64,000 bases of DNA from Asparagopsis taxiformis (GCA_030407315.1 JALQPE010001730.1:1-64000); one strand, 5' to 3'. Shown: positions 21,780-32,686, numbered from the stretch's first letter. A program made the numbers and translations. Notes: a model not told the origin generated them from the letters alone.

Positions 21780-23519
21780 CTATAGCAGGTACTTCTCGGC
21801 CAGTTTTTCCATTCTTCCCGCTCCTACTGCCCTGTTCACTACTTCTTCGGACAGCAGTTTGGCTATTCTTCGCGGTTCGTCAATACCATGGATTAAAACA
21901 TACGGTACGTAAACTCGCAAACAACCCCACTGTCCCTCTCCATTCCTTCCACGTTTCCTCTGCCCAACAGGCTCCCATTCCACCCGGAAACTCTTCACAA
22001 CTCCGCTCCTTCGACTTCTTCCCCCATTGACACATCCACTGCGAACCTCTGAATGAATTGGGCACACCCCCTCTCGACTCTCAACCTCCATCTTCGAAAC
22101 GTACTGTCCCTGCACTATTGTGCGATCCCTTCGAACTGCACACAGTGCAGATTGTTCCCTCCGCAGCGCACAGAACATGCTGCTCCCGATGCTCATCGAT
22201 ACCGGTCCATTCTCACTATTCCCTCCATCATCCTCACAAAGTGCCGTCCCCAATATTTGCAGGCTACTCTGTTTCCAAAACCTCTCTTCATTCTCTTTCT
22301 CTTCTTCTTTCCCGTCAGTAGTAGACACGTTACGGGTGTGCACAAGCATTTCGCTGCGCTGCAATAAAGATATTCCTAGCATGTCGGATAGCACAGCAAA
22401 GTTGCTGCAAACCACTGTGATCGCTTCGTTTCCAGTTCCATGCATTGCCGAGTGTAAACTGGGATACACATCGTACAGACCTTCACCGTATAGGTCTATT
22501 GTTCCCTTCAGTAACTCTCGGAATATCCCGCTGCACAATGTAGCAGGAACTTGTATCGGAGAGGTCACGAGATTTCCGCACATCATAGCTCCGTCCACCA
22601 TACTTGTAGAGAACACGCGACTAGAGCTTCCAGTCGGTATTCGTACAGCCTGTTCTACCATCTTCTCCACTCCTCTCCGCATCATCGACAACAGCACCAG
22701 ACCAACATTATCAACGATGCTGCTGGAACAATTAAACTTCCCAGCGTCCAACAACGACATTGCATCCTCCAGAACTCGCACCCTGGTCTCCAGCTGGCTC
22801 TCATTCGACGTCCTCTGTGCCCTCACTGCTCCATCTTCGGTTTTAACACGCTTGTAATCCGGCTCCCCAGCTTGCCGGCTATCCTCAGCGCTACTGTAGC
22901 TGGACTCCTCCGACAGTTCAATCTCCTCCCCCTCATCGTGACCGTCAACGTTTCCGACAGAGCATTTTCCTCTGCGCCACGCAGTCGGCTGCTGTCCGGC
23001 GCACATAATTCTCCGTCCGAGTAGGAACGTTCCATCATCATATCCCACGCAGGGATATCCCTTTTCCGGCATTGCATCGTACAGAATCCTGCCTTCAGCG
23101 ATGATCTCTTCCTCGAATTTCGGCTGCACGCTACCCGAAAATCTCCAAGACCTTACATCCGAAAACGCCACCTTTCTCCCACCTTGTATAATATGGATCA
23201 TCATCACCGACGCGCCGTCTCCATCCTTAGCGTCCCCAGATTCCACGACCCCGGGCACGTACACTCCACTTTCCCTCTCTACGTCTACGAGGGCTCCTGG
23301 TGGAGGAGCTCCCGTGCATACTGGAAACTCTTCGGGGAGGCTCAGTGACACCACCTTCCCGCCCCACCACATCCCCACACCAGACACCTCAAACCACACC
23401 TCGATCCTAGACCCCACTTTCGGCAAGTCTTCGATACCGAGTACCCTCTCTTGGGCACGGTTCGCAATCGCTTTTTCGCTCTTGCACCTAATCCTCGCTG
23501 ACTCACGCCTGTTCGTCAT
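21780..23519 (-). CDS. Unknown 579-aa protein, possible Tudor-like N-terminus
   Basis: Intact ORF from an ATG at 23519. Residues 30-110 contain VGSRIEVWFEVSGVGMWWGG followed by further short hydrophobic strands. This recalls the G-x-x-V-E-V-x-F ... WW-x-G pattern of Tudor or Agenet folds, which read methylated lysine or arginine; the similarity is by eye only. An acidic Ser/Glu stretch with a KRVKTED-like patch (about 215-235) separates it from an unrecognised C-terminal half rich in small and hydrophobic residues. It faces the 20018-21659 gene and is the last gene before the hairpin array. If the Tudor reading holds, it would suit a chromatin-directed role beside the SET fusion. Function unknown. 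Confidence 0.5.
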   Translation of the reverse strand: MTNRRESARIRCKSEKAIANRAQERVLGIEDLPKVGSRIEVWFEVSGVGMWWGGKVVSLSLPEEFPVCTGAPPPGALVDVERESGVYVPGVVESGDAKDGDGASVMMIHIIQGGRKVAFSDVRSWRFSGSVQPKFEEEIIAEGRILYDAMPEKGYPCVGYDDGTFLLGRRIMCAGQQPTAWRRGKCSVGNVDGHDEGEEIELSEESSYSSAEDSRQAGEPDYKRVKTEDGAVRAQRTSNESQLETRVRVLEDAMSLLDAGKFNCSSSIVDNVGLVLLSMMRRGVEKMVEQAVRIPTGSSSRVFSTSMVDGAMMCGNLVTSPIQVPATLCSGIFRELLKGTIDLYGEGLYDVYPSLHSAMHGTGNEAITVVCSNFAVLSDMLGISLLQRSEMLVHTRNVSTTDGKEEEKENEERFWKQSSLQILGTALCEDDGGNSENGPVSMSIGSSMFCALRREQSALCAVRRDRTIVQGQYVSKMEVESREGVCPIHSEVRSGCVNGGRSRRSGVVKSFRVEWEPVGQRKRGRNGEGQWGCLRVYVPYVLIHGIDEPRRIAKLLSEEVVNRAVGAGRMEKLAEKYLL

Positions 23520-23933
23520 GATTCCCCTTCCAAATTAGTTGTAATACTAGAGAAGACGACAATTTAACAATGTAGTTGATGCAATACCATCTTTTCACTA
23601 CGGCGATACAGCCTAATATATGTGTACATACTCATGATGAATCATCTACTCCGTAACGTCATTGCGTTTACCACGAAATGGCATGACTCGCTGATCGATT
23701 CTCATACTCAACTTACTCGAGCAAAACTCAATCCGGCATGTCAACCAGCCCGGATTGCGATTCCGACCATTTTTAAATTCAATTTTTCTTCACATTCCCT
23801 TTTAATTACCCATTATAGCTCCCGATCAAACTACATTTCGTGATTGGTAGTTCAGATTAATTTGGCTGATCCTCAGCTACTTCCCTCTCGAGAGTATATA
23901 TAGTGTCTTTGGCTCCAGCGACCCTTACGCCGG

Positions 23934-24060
23934 CGTACGGGTTCGTGCGCACGTGCGCACGAACCCGTACGGACGGGCCGGTTCGGTCGATGCAGACCCA
24001 TACGCCAAACGTGAACAAGACCCGTCTGGTTCTCGCATGCCATATGGGTTTGCATCGACC
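23934..24060. repeat. Hairpins of unit 1
   Basis: 23934-23971 is a perfect 38-bp palindrome (arms of 19 bp starting CGTACGGGTTCGTGCGCAC). 23985-24060 is an imperfect stem with ends GGTCGATGCA/TGCATCGACC. Both follow the TATA-like box at about 23892-23902. Confidence 0.85.
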
Positions 24061-24396
24061 GAGCGGGCACAGCGGTTGTTCAAAATCGATCTTGGTAAGT
24101 AGAAGAAGTCAGGTTGTTACTAGACTTACTCGAGCAAAACTCAATCCGGCATGTCAACCAGCCCGGATTGCGATTCTGACCATTTCTAACTCCAATTTTT
24201 TCACATTCGCTTCTAATTACCCATTATAGCTCCCAATTAAACTACATTTCGTGATTGGTAATTCATTCTTTAAACTACATTTCGTGATTGGTAATTCAGA
24301 TTAATTTTGCAGATCCTCAGCCCCTTCCCTCAAGAGTATATGTAGTGCCTTTGGCTCCAGCGACCCTTACGCCCGCTTGCACCGATGTGCAGATAT

Positions 24397-24466
24397 GCAG
24401 ATTATGACCGCGATGCGAAGCCATTTCCTGATCAGGAAATGGCTTCGCATCTCGGTCGTAATCTGC
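24397..24466. repeat. Hairpin of unit 2
   Basis: 70-nt inverted repeat with outer arms beginning GCAGATTA and two mismatches over 35 base pairs. The centre is CCTGATCAGG. A GTATATGTAG box lies about 55 bp upstream. Confidence 0.88.
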
Positions 24467-24869
24467 TGTACAATAGGTCGAACTATAGGTATACAGTATA
24501 CTCTACAACGTCAATCCCTCCACTCTTCATTTTAATTCCCGCGTTCACTACGGCCCCTCGGTAGTTAAAAATCGATCTTGATAACTGGAAGAATTCTGGT
24601 GGTTTCCAGACTTACTCGAGCAAAACTCAATCCGGCATGTCAACCAGCCCGGATTGCGATTCCGACCATTTTTAACTCCAATTTTTTTCAATTTTTCATA
24701 TTCGCTTCTAATTACCCATTATAGCTCCCAATCACACGTGTGTAGTACTCCATTTCGTGATTGGTAGTTCAGATTAATTTCGCTGATCCTCAGCCACTTC
24801 CCTCTCGAGAGTATATATAGTTTCTCTGGCTACGACCCTTACGCCGGCGTACGGGTGCTTTCAAACGGA

Positions 24870-24965
24870 CCCGTTCGCACACACCGGATCCCTATGCAAA
24901 GCGCGACGAACCAAACGGGTCTGGTTCGTCGCGTTTGGCGTACGGATCTGGTGTGTGCGAACGGG
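24870..24965. repeat. Hairpin of unit 3
   Basis: 96-nt imperfect stem with ends CCCGTTCGCACACACC/GGTGTGTGCGAACGGG and inner arm GCGACGAACC/GGTTCGTCGC. It lies about 50 bp after GTATATATAG at 24811-24820. Confidence 0.88.
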
Positions 24966-25272
24966 CATAGGGGTAGTTCAAAATCGATCTTGGTAAATAG
25001 AAGAATTCCGGTTGTTTCGAGATTTACTCGAGCAAAACTCAATCCGGCATGTCAACCAGCCCGGATTGCGATTCCGACCATTTCTAACTCCAATTTTTTC
25101 TTCATATTCGCGTCCAATTACCCATTATAGCTCCCGATCAAACTACATTTCGTGATTGGTAATTCAGACTAATTTTGTGGATCCTCTACCACTTCCCTCT
25201 ACAGATTGTATAGTGAATGACAGGTACTACTGCGGCAAGGTCCCATACGTAAATTGAATCTCTGGCTACAAC

Positions 25273-25392
25273 GAACCCTATGCCCGCTCGCATGCACCCG
25301 ATCCATATGCGAAGCGGGACGAACCAGACGGGTCTGGTTCGTCTCTTTTTGCATACGGATCGGGTGCATGCGAGCGGGCGTAAGGGTCGTTC
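25273..25392. repeat. Hairpin of unit 4
   Basis: 120-nt stem containing a 22-bp uninterrupted arm (GCCCGCTCGCATGCACCCGA and following bases) and an inner GACGAACCA/TGGTTCGTC arm with the loop ACGGGTC shared with unit 3. Confidence 0.88.
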
Positions 25393-25461
25393 AAAATCGA
25401 TCTTGGTAACCGGCAGAATTCCGGTTCTACGGATTCGTATGCATACGCGGTTGAAGTATTA

Positions 25462-25553
25462 GCATTCCAATACTTCAGGTGCTTACGCCCCAAAGCATGA
25501 CAGACTATAGTCTGTCATGTTTGGGGGCGTACGCACCTGAAGTATTGGAATGC
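25462..25553. repeat. Hairpin of unit 5
   Basis: 92-nt stem with few mismatches. Ends are GCATTCCAATACTTCAGG/CCTGAAGTATTGGAATGC and the centre is CATGACAGACTATAGTCTGT. Its sequence is unrelated to the other hairpins. Confidence 0.88.
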
Positions 25554-25904
25554 CAATCTGCAGATATGAAGATTATGACCGCGACACCAAACCATTTCCT
25601 GACCTTCTGTACAATGTCAATCCCTCCACTCTTCATTGTAATTCCCGCGTTCACTACGGCCCCATCGCCCAATTGACCTCCCTTCCAGCACTACCATACT
25701 ATACTACCTATCAATTATTTCCTAGCTTTCATCTTCTCACCTACCTCAACATAGGAAATTTCCCTCGTCCACAGCAACGCCAGAGTATATTCCAAGAAAC
25801 AATTTCATACATGCACCTAGCCTACAAGTAGCTCACCTTAAGACATTGCCCATGCGTAAGTTCATTTCCATCATGTCCCAAATTACACCTACTGTAATGG
25901 AACC

Positions 25905-26295
25905 ACCAAAACCAGTGAAACCAGCCTCCCAAACCAGTCCATGCACTGGTTTGAACCACCCTCCGTACTGTACCCGTCGCTGGTTTGCCATTCCCGTCAT
26001 TCCATAGCTGAAATTAGTAATTTCAATGGTTTTTTTCCACCCACCGCCGGCCGCCAGCGTATGGACGGGCGCAAATCTAAAACCATCAAAAAAATCATGC
26101 CCAACTACAGTACAGAACCAGCCTTTCAGCCTGGCCTGGCCAATGCTTTTCTCTGGTTTTTTTCCATCCCATTTCTCTACTGTATCCAGCCACGTCGCGT
26201 GGTTTTTTTCCAGTAAAATTTACAAATTTTGCTCTGGCCGGCTATTCCATCCAAATCTACTGGTTCAAACCAGTGAAATCAATGGTTTTCTCAAA
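25905..26295. other. Possible insertion disrupting the Maf 5' end
   Basis: The stretch is bounded by similar AAACCAGTGAAA words (near 25910 and 26270) and contains three GGTTTTTTTCCA words. It directly abuts the truncated Maf frame. No TIR or transposase seen, so its nature is uncertain. Confidence 0.35.
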
Positions 26296-26741
26296 AATTG
26301 CTCATGCTGTGTGACGTGGCATCGCAGCTTGACAGCGCCAGCGATGAAACTGAACTAATCATTGGCAGCGACACGGTGGTGTGTATCGACGACAAGATTC
26401 TGGAAAAGCCCAAATCGGAAGGCGAGGCGTACAGAATGTTGAAATCATTGAGTGGACGTCAACACGTCGTCGCCACCGGTGTTTCCCTCATTGTCCGAGG
26501 AGGCAAAGTGTACAATTTCTGCGAACAGTCTAAAGTCTGGTTTACAGAACTCAATGACGACATGATCGCCGCTTACATTAGATCGGCCGAGCCGATGGAC
26601 AAGGCCGGATCGTACGGCATTCAAGGCTACGGTGGCGTGTTTGTGCGCAAAATTGAGGGCTGTTTCTTCGCCGTCATGGGCCTTCCAATGCATGCGCTGG
26701 CACGATACATTTCCAATCTCATCTCACGCGCTGCGCTATAG
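26290..26741 (+). pseudogene. Maf-like nucleoside-triphosphate pyrophosphatase, 5'-truncated
   Basis: About 145 residues match the Maf/ASMTL family in order: DVA helix, LIIGSDTVV, KP..EGEAYRMLKSLSG, VVATGVSL, EPMDKAGSYGIQG, then the FAVMGLPMHALARYI end. The family usually has about 190-210 residues and begins with an S-x-S-P-R-R substrate loop. That part is missing, and the frame opens at a TTG directly after repeat-rich DNA (25905-26295), so the 5' end seems lost. Maf proteins hydrolyse modified or non-canonical NTPs as house-cleaning enzymes. The remaining codons are undamaged, so the loss could be recent, or a first exon could lie further upstream. The 3' end overlaps that of the phosphatase remnant on the other strand. 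Confidence 0.75.
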
Positions 26742-27360
26742 ATGGACGCAAAACGTATTCCAGGAACGTTGTGCCCGCGATGTCGGTGGCTTGGGCGCTG
26801 TTTTCGTGCGTCGTAGATGCCTCGCATTCTTTCGCATAATCTTGCGGAATGTGTTTACTGATCGCCTTGCTAACCACGCTGAGCGGACATAGAGGGCCGT
26901 ACTCTTCGCATCCTTTAATGATCACGCCACTTCCGTTGTACTTGAGTCGCAATTGTGCTTCGTCGTTTTTTGATGCAGGCTCCCACTTTTCTAGCACTAC
27001 TTCGTCTGCAAAATCAGGCAATCCGCGGTAGGCTCCGTCCTAAAAACATGCCATCATTGGTAGTAAAGTCGTGTCGTGTCCAGAGTATATCTTGCATCGC
27101 CATGGATTCGTCGCGTAAGATTCCGATTCATGTAATAGTTCATCAACAAACTGCGTGCACGCACATATCCAAAGTGGATCAGTAAGTACATATATGACAA
27201 TGAAACCGAGCGAATATAGAATAAACTTACACGTCCCAAACCGAGCCTCCATGTTTGACGAGAATGAACCTTGTGAATTTGCGAAACGGCTAGTGGAAAC
27301 TCGTGTGATTCCCACGGCTGTGTTGGGATATTCATATCCCTCATCTCCTCCCTGGTCCAT
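26719..27360 (-). pseudogene. Histidine acid phosphatase-like fragment with in-frame stop
   Basis: Read on the minus strand, WRCKIYSGHDTTLLPMM (near 27050-27100) fits the C-terminal HD motif of histidine acid phosphatases, in which His-Asp donates the proton. An in-frame TAG (about 27040-27042) follows. The same frame then continues with GLPDFADEVVLEKWEP and an about 80-residue C-terminus ending at 26719. Upstream, a possible short intron (GTAAGT near 27230, CAG near 27147) separates a weaker part. The RHG motif expected at the N-terminus was not found. It is tail to tail with the Maf remnant, overlapping by about 23 bases, as in a compact host locus. Confidence 0.5.
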
Positions 27361-27950
27361 CGGCTCCGCTCCGTTGGGATATCCATATAACCAGGCGACA
27401 TGCCAACTCTAGTGTCTGCGCAGGCACAACATTCTTTATAGTCTAACAGGCTGTGCTTGGCATCCATTCTCCTGCAGCGCAATGGCAATGTCATGCAGCG
27501 CCAACGCGAAATGACTGCGCGAATGAAGACGATTTTCAGCGCTTGCATCAGCCGCCAAAGGCGGCAGTAGCTCGGTAGCGCGCAACTCCGTGGACGCGGG
27601 AATATGGAATGACTAATAGTTATCTTTTGAGCATGTACAGTATTCACTTCTCCTGTAAACTAAAATCTCAGCTTTCCTCAGTTTCTGCTTCATGAGCAAA
27701 ATCCCCTTGCAGGCTCCAATTCATTCTTCCGCTACTTTTGCGCCTTTATAGAGACGATATACAAGTCGAATTGAGAGCAAAGTTTGGTCAACGAGTCACG
27801 TATTATATGGAAACAACGTAGCATGGCTGTACAGTCAATAGAAACACGGTGCATAAGTACATTTTTGTTGGAAAATTATGTATGCCACGGGCTCAGATAT
27901 GATCAGATTTTATCAGAAACTACCAATAAGGCTGTCAATTCGCTTGACCG
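27361..27950. other. Intergenic, nothing firm
   Basis: A minus-strand ORF lies at 27647-27054 but its translation shows no family motif and it partly shadows the phosphatase remnant. The rest up to the copia target site has no recognised feature. Confidence 0.4.
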
Positions 27951-27955
27951 CAGAA

Positions 27956-28066
27956 TGTTGGAGATCAATGTATCTCGTGTCGTTTTATTGTTTGGTGTCC
28001 GCTGGCGGCTAGTATTTATACTGTGATGAGGGTACTGTAAGAAGGTGTAAGTAGAGTTATTCGTCA
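27956..28066 (-). repeat. copia 3' LTR
   Basis: 111-bp copy matching 45021-45131 over its full length. The last 16 bp of the plus-strand form (GTAGAGTTATTCGTCA) recur once more at about 28098-28113, just inside the element. Confidence 0.92.
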
Positions 28067-28111
28067 TCGTGAGCCGCGATGTGTGTGCGTCACGGAAAGT
28101 AGAGTTATTCG

Positions 28112-31100
28112 TCAGTCGCCGCGTGATGCAGACTCAGAGAGGCGAAGGAGAGGCAGTTTTTCTTTGAATTGAGCGGGTTTCAACGATTTGGTTAGTAGGT
28201 CGGCCGGATTGCGTGCGGATGGTATGTGTGATGGGATGATGTTGCCAAGTTGAACTTGCTCCCTGATCCAATGGTATTTGATGTCGATGTGGCGGGACTT
28301 TGGGGTTGGGTATTTGGCAGTTGCTGAGCTGATGGCAGCGGTGTTGTCGATATGAATTGTGGTAGGTCCGGGAGAGGGATGACCTAGTTCGGAAAGTAAG
28401 GCGCGGAGTGTACATAGGTTTTGTGTGGTGTGGAATGTGGCGATATATTCCGCTGAATGCGTAGAGGTGGATATGTTCGGTTGTCGCTTGGATTGCCAGG
28501 AGATGGGTGCTCCATTGTAAAATATTACAGTGCCACTTGTTGAGCGACGTGTGTCAGGGCAGGAAGCAAGGTCGGCATCAGAGAATGCGGTTAGATGTGT
28601 CTTGAATCCACGCGGGAACAGTATACCGGTGTGTATGGTGCCTTTTAAGTATCGTAGGGTGCGAATGGCCGCATGCCAGAGGTGATTTGTTGGTTTCTGG
28701 GCGTACCGACCAAGATATCCGACGATAAAGGCGATGTCGGGCCGAGTGGAATCGGCTAGGTAGCGGAGTGATCCAATGAGTCCCATGTAGTCATGTGTAG
28801 TGGTGTCAAGTGGTGTGGAATCTTGGTTGGGTGTGATTAGTTCTGAAGCGATCGGGGATGTGGCTGGTGTGGAGGCAGATTGGCCAAATTTATCGAGGAC
28901 TGATTGAATGTATCCAGGTTGGGATATAGAAATTCCTTTACCGGAGTGGGTGACTTTCCATCCAATAATGTGGTGGACCTTGCCGAGGTCTTTGAGCTTA
29001 TATTTTTGTTGAAGTTGGGTTTTGACGCGGCGCAGAAGGGGTTGGTGGTTAGTGACCACCAGAAAGTCATCCACTGTGATGACTTAAAGAACGAAGTGGG
29101 AGGGGTTCTTGGTGCGGCGTATGATGAATGAACAGGTGTCTGAGGATAGGCGCTGGAAGTTCGCGAGAGTGAGGTATTTTGCGAGGCCTTCGGTGAATAT
29201 TTTGCAGGCTTGTCGCGTGCCATACATGTTTCCGGTTAAGTGAGCGGCGTGATTGGGGTACTTGACAGAACCGTCAAAGCGTTTGGGCTGCTGGACGAAT
29301 ATATTTCATGTTTCTGTCTTCATTGAAAAGCTCGTGCAAGAACGCGCTTTCTAGATCCCAATGGTATGTGTCGTAATTGTGAGCGGCGGCGAGGCTAAGA
29401 GCTGTGCGTATGGCATCTCTGTGAGCAACAGGGCTGGCGAGGTCGTCAGGATCGTAGTGTACGCCAGAGATTTGGCGATCACCTCGGAGAGTGCATCTCG
29501 CTTTGCGTATGGTTGGGTTTCCATCGCTGTCTCGTTTAACTTTTAGCACCATTGTGACGGGAAGGAGCTTTGTAGAGGGAGGTAGTTGTGATAGTGGTAT
29601 AAAGGTGAGTACGCCTTTTTCTTCCAGGCTGTCCAGCTCTGTATTCCATGCGATTTCCCATTGGTCGGCATCTGTAGCAGTCCGGGCTTGCTTGAGGGTG
29701 CGCGGTTCGGTGAAGGTCTCGGACGTGGACGAGACCGCGAGTGCAGTGTCCGCTGGTTCAGTGGTGCAGACAGGATCTGAAGATGGTTTGTATACTGTAA
29801 AGTCGGATATTCGGCAGCGGGATGTCTTGTTTGTCGCCGGATTGTATACGTGGTAGTGACGGTAATCTTGTCTGCCGATGTAATGGACGAGAATGGCTCG
29901 GGCATCCAGTTTGTTGTGCGGCGAGGGATCGTGAATGTAGCCCTGTGTGCCGAAGGGGAGTAAGGATTTTAACGTCTGGTTTGGTTTCGTACCAGAGGGC
30001 GGCGGGTAGTTGGCCAGTTGCGGAATGGGGAAGGTGATTGTGCACATCTGTGGCAGCCATGAGTGCGAATGGCCAGAGAGTGAGGGGGAGGTTGGAAGTC
30101 AGTAGGTTGGCACGCGCCGTGTTCATCAGTGAGCGGTTTATACGCTCAGCAAGGGAATTCTCCTGTGGCGTATGTGGAATTGTAGGATGTGTGATAATGT
30201 GGTTTTGGTCATAGAAATCGCGGAGGTCGCGAGTGTAGTATTCCAGAGCGTTGTCCGATGTGAGGTCGGTTATACGATGGGGTGTAGAGTTGTGTGTGCG
30301 GTTTATATGGTGCTTGATATACGCGGCAGCATGAGATTTGGTGGCGGCACAGTGCGTGACTAGAAAGCGACTGCCCTCGTCGAGGAATGTGGCGAAGTAT
30401 TTGTCTGTTTGCGTTGCGTGGTTTGGGAGTGGACCGCAAATGTCGGTGTGTAAGTGTGCACCGATTGGTGCGGTGCGTGGGTGGCGACAGAAGGGAGTGG
30501 CGTGTTTCTTTCCAACTGAACAGCCTGAGCAGGTGATTTTTGGTGGTGTGCGGAGTAGTGAAGGTGGCATGCCGTCTACTAAGTTGTGTTTGGCCATGTA
30601 ATGGATCTTGCTAGGATGAGCGTGGTTCAGTTTTAAGTGCCACTTGTGATAGTCGCAAACGGTGGATGGGAGGGAAGCTGTGACGCGTGGGCGGGGTTTC
30701 GTGCTGATGCGTTGGGATGTGAGAATTGGCTTGGGCGGGGGGCGTCTGGGGGAAATTATTCTTCTGGAGCGTCGAGCTGGCAGGGCTTTCTTGATGGATT
30801 TTTTTGGGGCATTAGGATGTCTTTGTGTTCTGCGGAGAGGAACTTCGTTTCTGGATTTGGAAGTGCGGGAGCGGTTGTGCGGAAAAGCTCGGGCAGCTTG
30901 TGCATGGTTTGGCTTGGTGCGGTTTGGTTTTTGATGGCGTTGGCTGGGGATAGGCGGACGACGGTTGGTGGTTACAGCATAGAGATTGTTTTCTGTGCGT
31001 TTCGCGCGGAGAATTACATCTCGTTTACGAGGCGGTCGGGATTGTTTTTTGATGTAGGCAAAGTTCTTTTGGAGGAGAACATCGTGGTGTTTAGTGATTT

Positions 31101-31926
31101 GGCTGACTGACAGGAGATTGTGTTCTAGCTCTGGAACGACAACTGCGGTATGTGGGGGAATCTTGTTGTTGTGAGCGGCGGGTATTGTGACAAGGTCTCG
31201 GTGAGTGATAGCTGCTTGTCTTCCATCGGCGGTGATAGTGGATGAGTGAGTCACGGACATTCCTGGTGGGGCGTGCTTGAGGTGTGTGGGGTTAGCGGCA
31301 GAATCCAGGAGGTAGGTTGTGTCGGAGTGTTGACTTACATCGTCATCGGAATGCACGGGTGTATCGGGTGGGAATGCAGGCGTGGTGGGCGTGTCATGGG
31401 AAATGACGGATAGATTGTCGATTGCGTTTTTGGCGCAGGGATGGCGCGTGGTGGTGTTTGAGCGAGAGGGTTGTGGGTGACGTTGGCGCATTCTACACGC
31501 AGATGTGGTGTGGGTGTGAGTGCCGTGAAATGTGCACCAAGGACCAAAATATCCGGGTGGTGACGGGATGTTGGTCGTAGGGTGGAACCTGTGGGGGCGG
31601 TTGATGTGGTATGGACGGGAGCCGGGGACGTGGGAAGTTTGGTGGAATGAGCGTCTGGTAAATCGAGCGCGCTGATTGGTAGTTGGTCTTGGAATACCAA
31701 GGTGGGCGGGGGGAGTGGACCGTTTGGTGATGTCATCATGACGTACCATCATAGCGACAACCTGGTCGAATGAGAGGGGGTGGCCTGGATGGATGTCCTG
31801 GTGGGAGGAGATTGTGTGTAGAAGGTTGGTCCACTCTGGGTGAGATTCGAGGCCTTCAATGATGAAGCGAAGTGTGGTGTGTTCGTCTTCAATCTCTGGA
31901 TAGCGAGCTTTTATCATACGGGTTCG
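28112..31926 (-). pseudogene. copia pol remnant (protease, integrase, RT, RNase H)
   Basis: The frame from 31926 to 29758 holds the rest of Gag with a CTFHG...H....C knuckle-like site (near 31510-31550), an aspartic-protease-like LLDSAAN (near 31300), the integrase HHCC site, and D, D, E in HTDICGP, TSDNALEY and QENSLAER. The ORF then shifts near 29960-30040 into a second frame (30047-29274) with the start of RT (KARCTLRGD, AFLHE). A stop and another shift separate this from the last ORF (29074-28112) with TVDDFLVV, RNase H FSDADLASCPDTRRSTSG and the terminal HIDIKYHWIREQV. All are copia landmarks. Two frame breaks and a stop make it non-functional. Confidence 0.9.
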
Positions 31927-32609
31927 TGTCGTACCGCCTGGCGGTCCTCGCTGATCGAGCCGTGTCGCTTCCCTATTGGGTACCCACTTACGGGATGTGC
32001 CAATCAGAAGGCACCAGCCAACTGGCGTGTTTCCTATACTTAGGACCAGCTATGGCTGACAAATAACCCCACCCGGGCCTATCGGCCCCGGCCAAGACCC
32101 CACAAGGGGCAAATTTTAACTTAGGCTGATCAGCCATACATTACATTGTAAGCCTATTGGCAATGACCTCGCGGGTAGGCGAGCGCCAGTAATTGGGTTC
32201 TGATTGGTCACTAACTGGATATTTATTCCTAACCACTAACCCTAGCTTACAGTAGACTTAGTATAAAACGGCCACTGGAATAGCCAGTAGGCACGGTTTC
32301 TAGAGTAACGTAAACTCAAGTGGAATTACGACCCACAGGAACAGTGTTCGCATACCTATTGTTCAACCCCTCTCCGGGAAAACCTTAGGGTTAGCCAACA
32401 GCTCGACGGATTACGTCATCTTGCTCCATTAATACGCACCTCGCGTGAGCGCTATAATCGCACAACCCCCTCCGGGTAGCGATCCCTTCTCTCTCACGAG
32501 ACTACCCGCTGGGTACCTATAAGGTTCATCTGCTCTACCACTTCCTCTACCGAGACTCGGGACACCTGTCGGGTGGTTTGCCGCTCTAGCGGATTTTCTA
32601 CCTGCTACA
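31927..32609 (+). repeat. gypsy 5' LTR
   Basis: 683 bp, TG...CA ends, repeated at 43693-44375. Confidence 0.95.
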
Positions 32610-32686
32610 TTGGTCTCTCGACCTAGAACCTTGTACCCTCGGGTAAGTCTCTTTGAGAGAAATTTTCCTTCACAATCATCTTCACG

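Larger units (their letters stand above)
23705..25560. repeat. Tandem array of hairpin units with TATA-like boxes
   Basis: At least four units start at about 23705, 24124, 24609 and 25024 (spacing 415-485 bp). Each begins with a decayed half of a family I palindrome (ACTCGAGCAAAACTCAATCC). It continues with TTTCGTGATTGGTA and, in the first three, a GAGTATATATAG or GAGTATATGTAG box. Then comes a CCTTACGCC element, a long unit-specific hairpin and a shared GTTCAAAATCGATCTTGGTA tail. The last part (after 25400) carries a fifth hairpin. No protein-coding signal. Confidence 0.8.

Noticed and set aside
27054..27647. 197-aa minus-strand ORF as a separate gene
   Set aside because: No recognisable motif, and partly a frame shadow of the phosphatase remnant.
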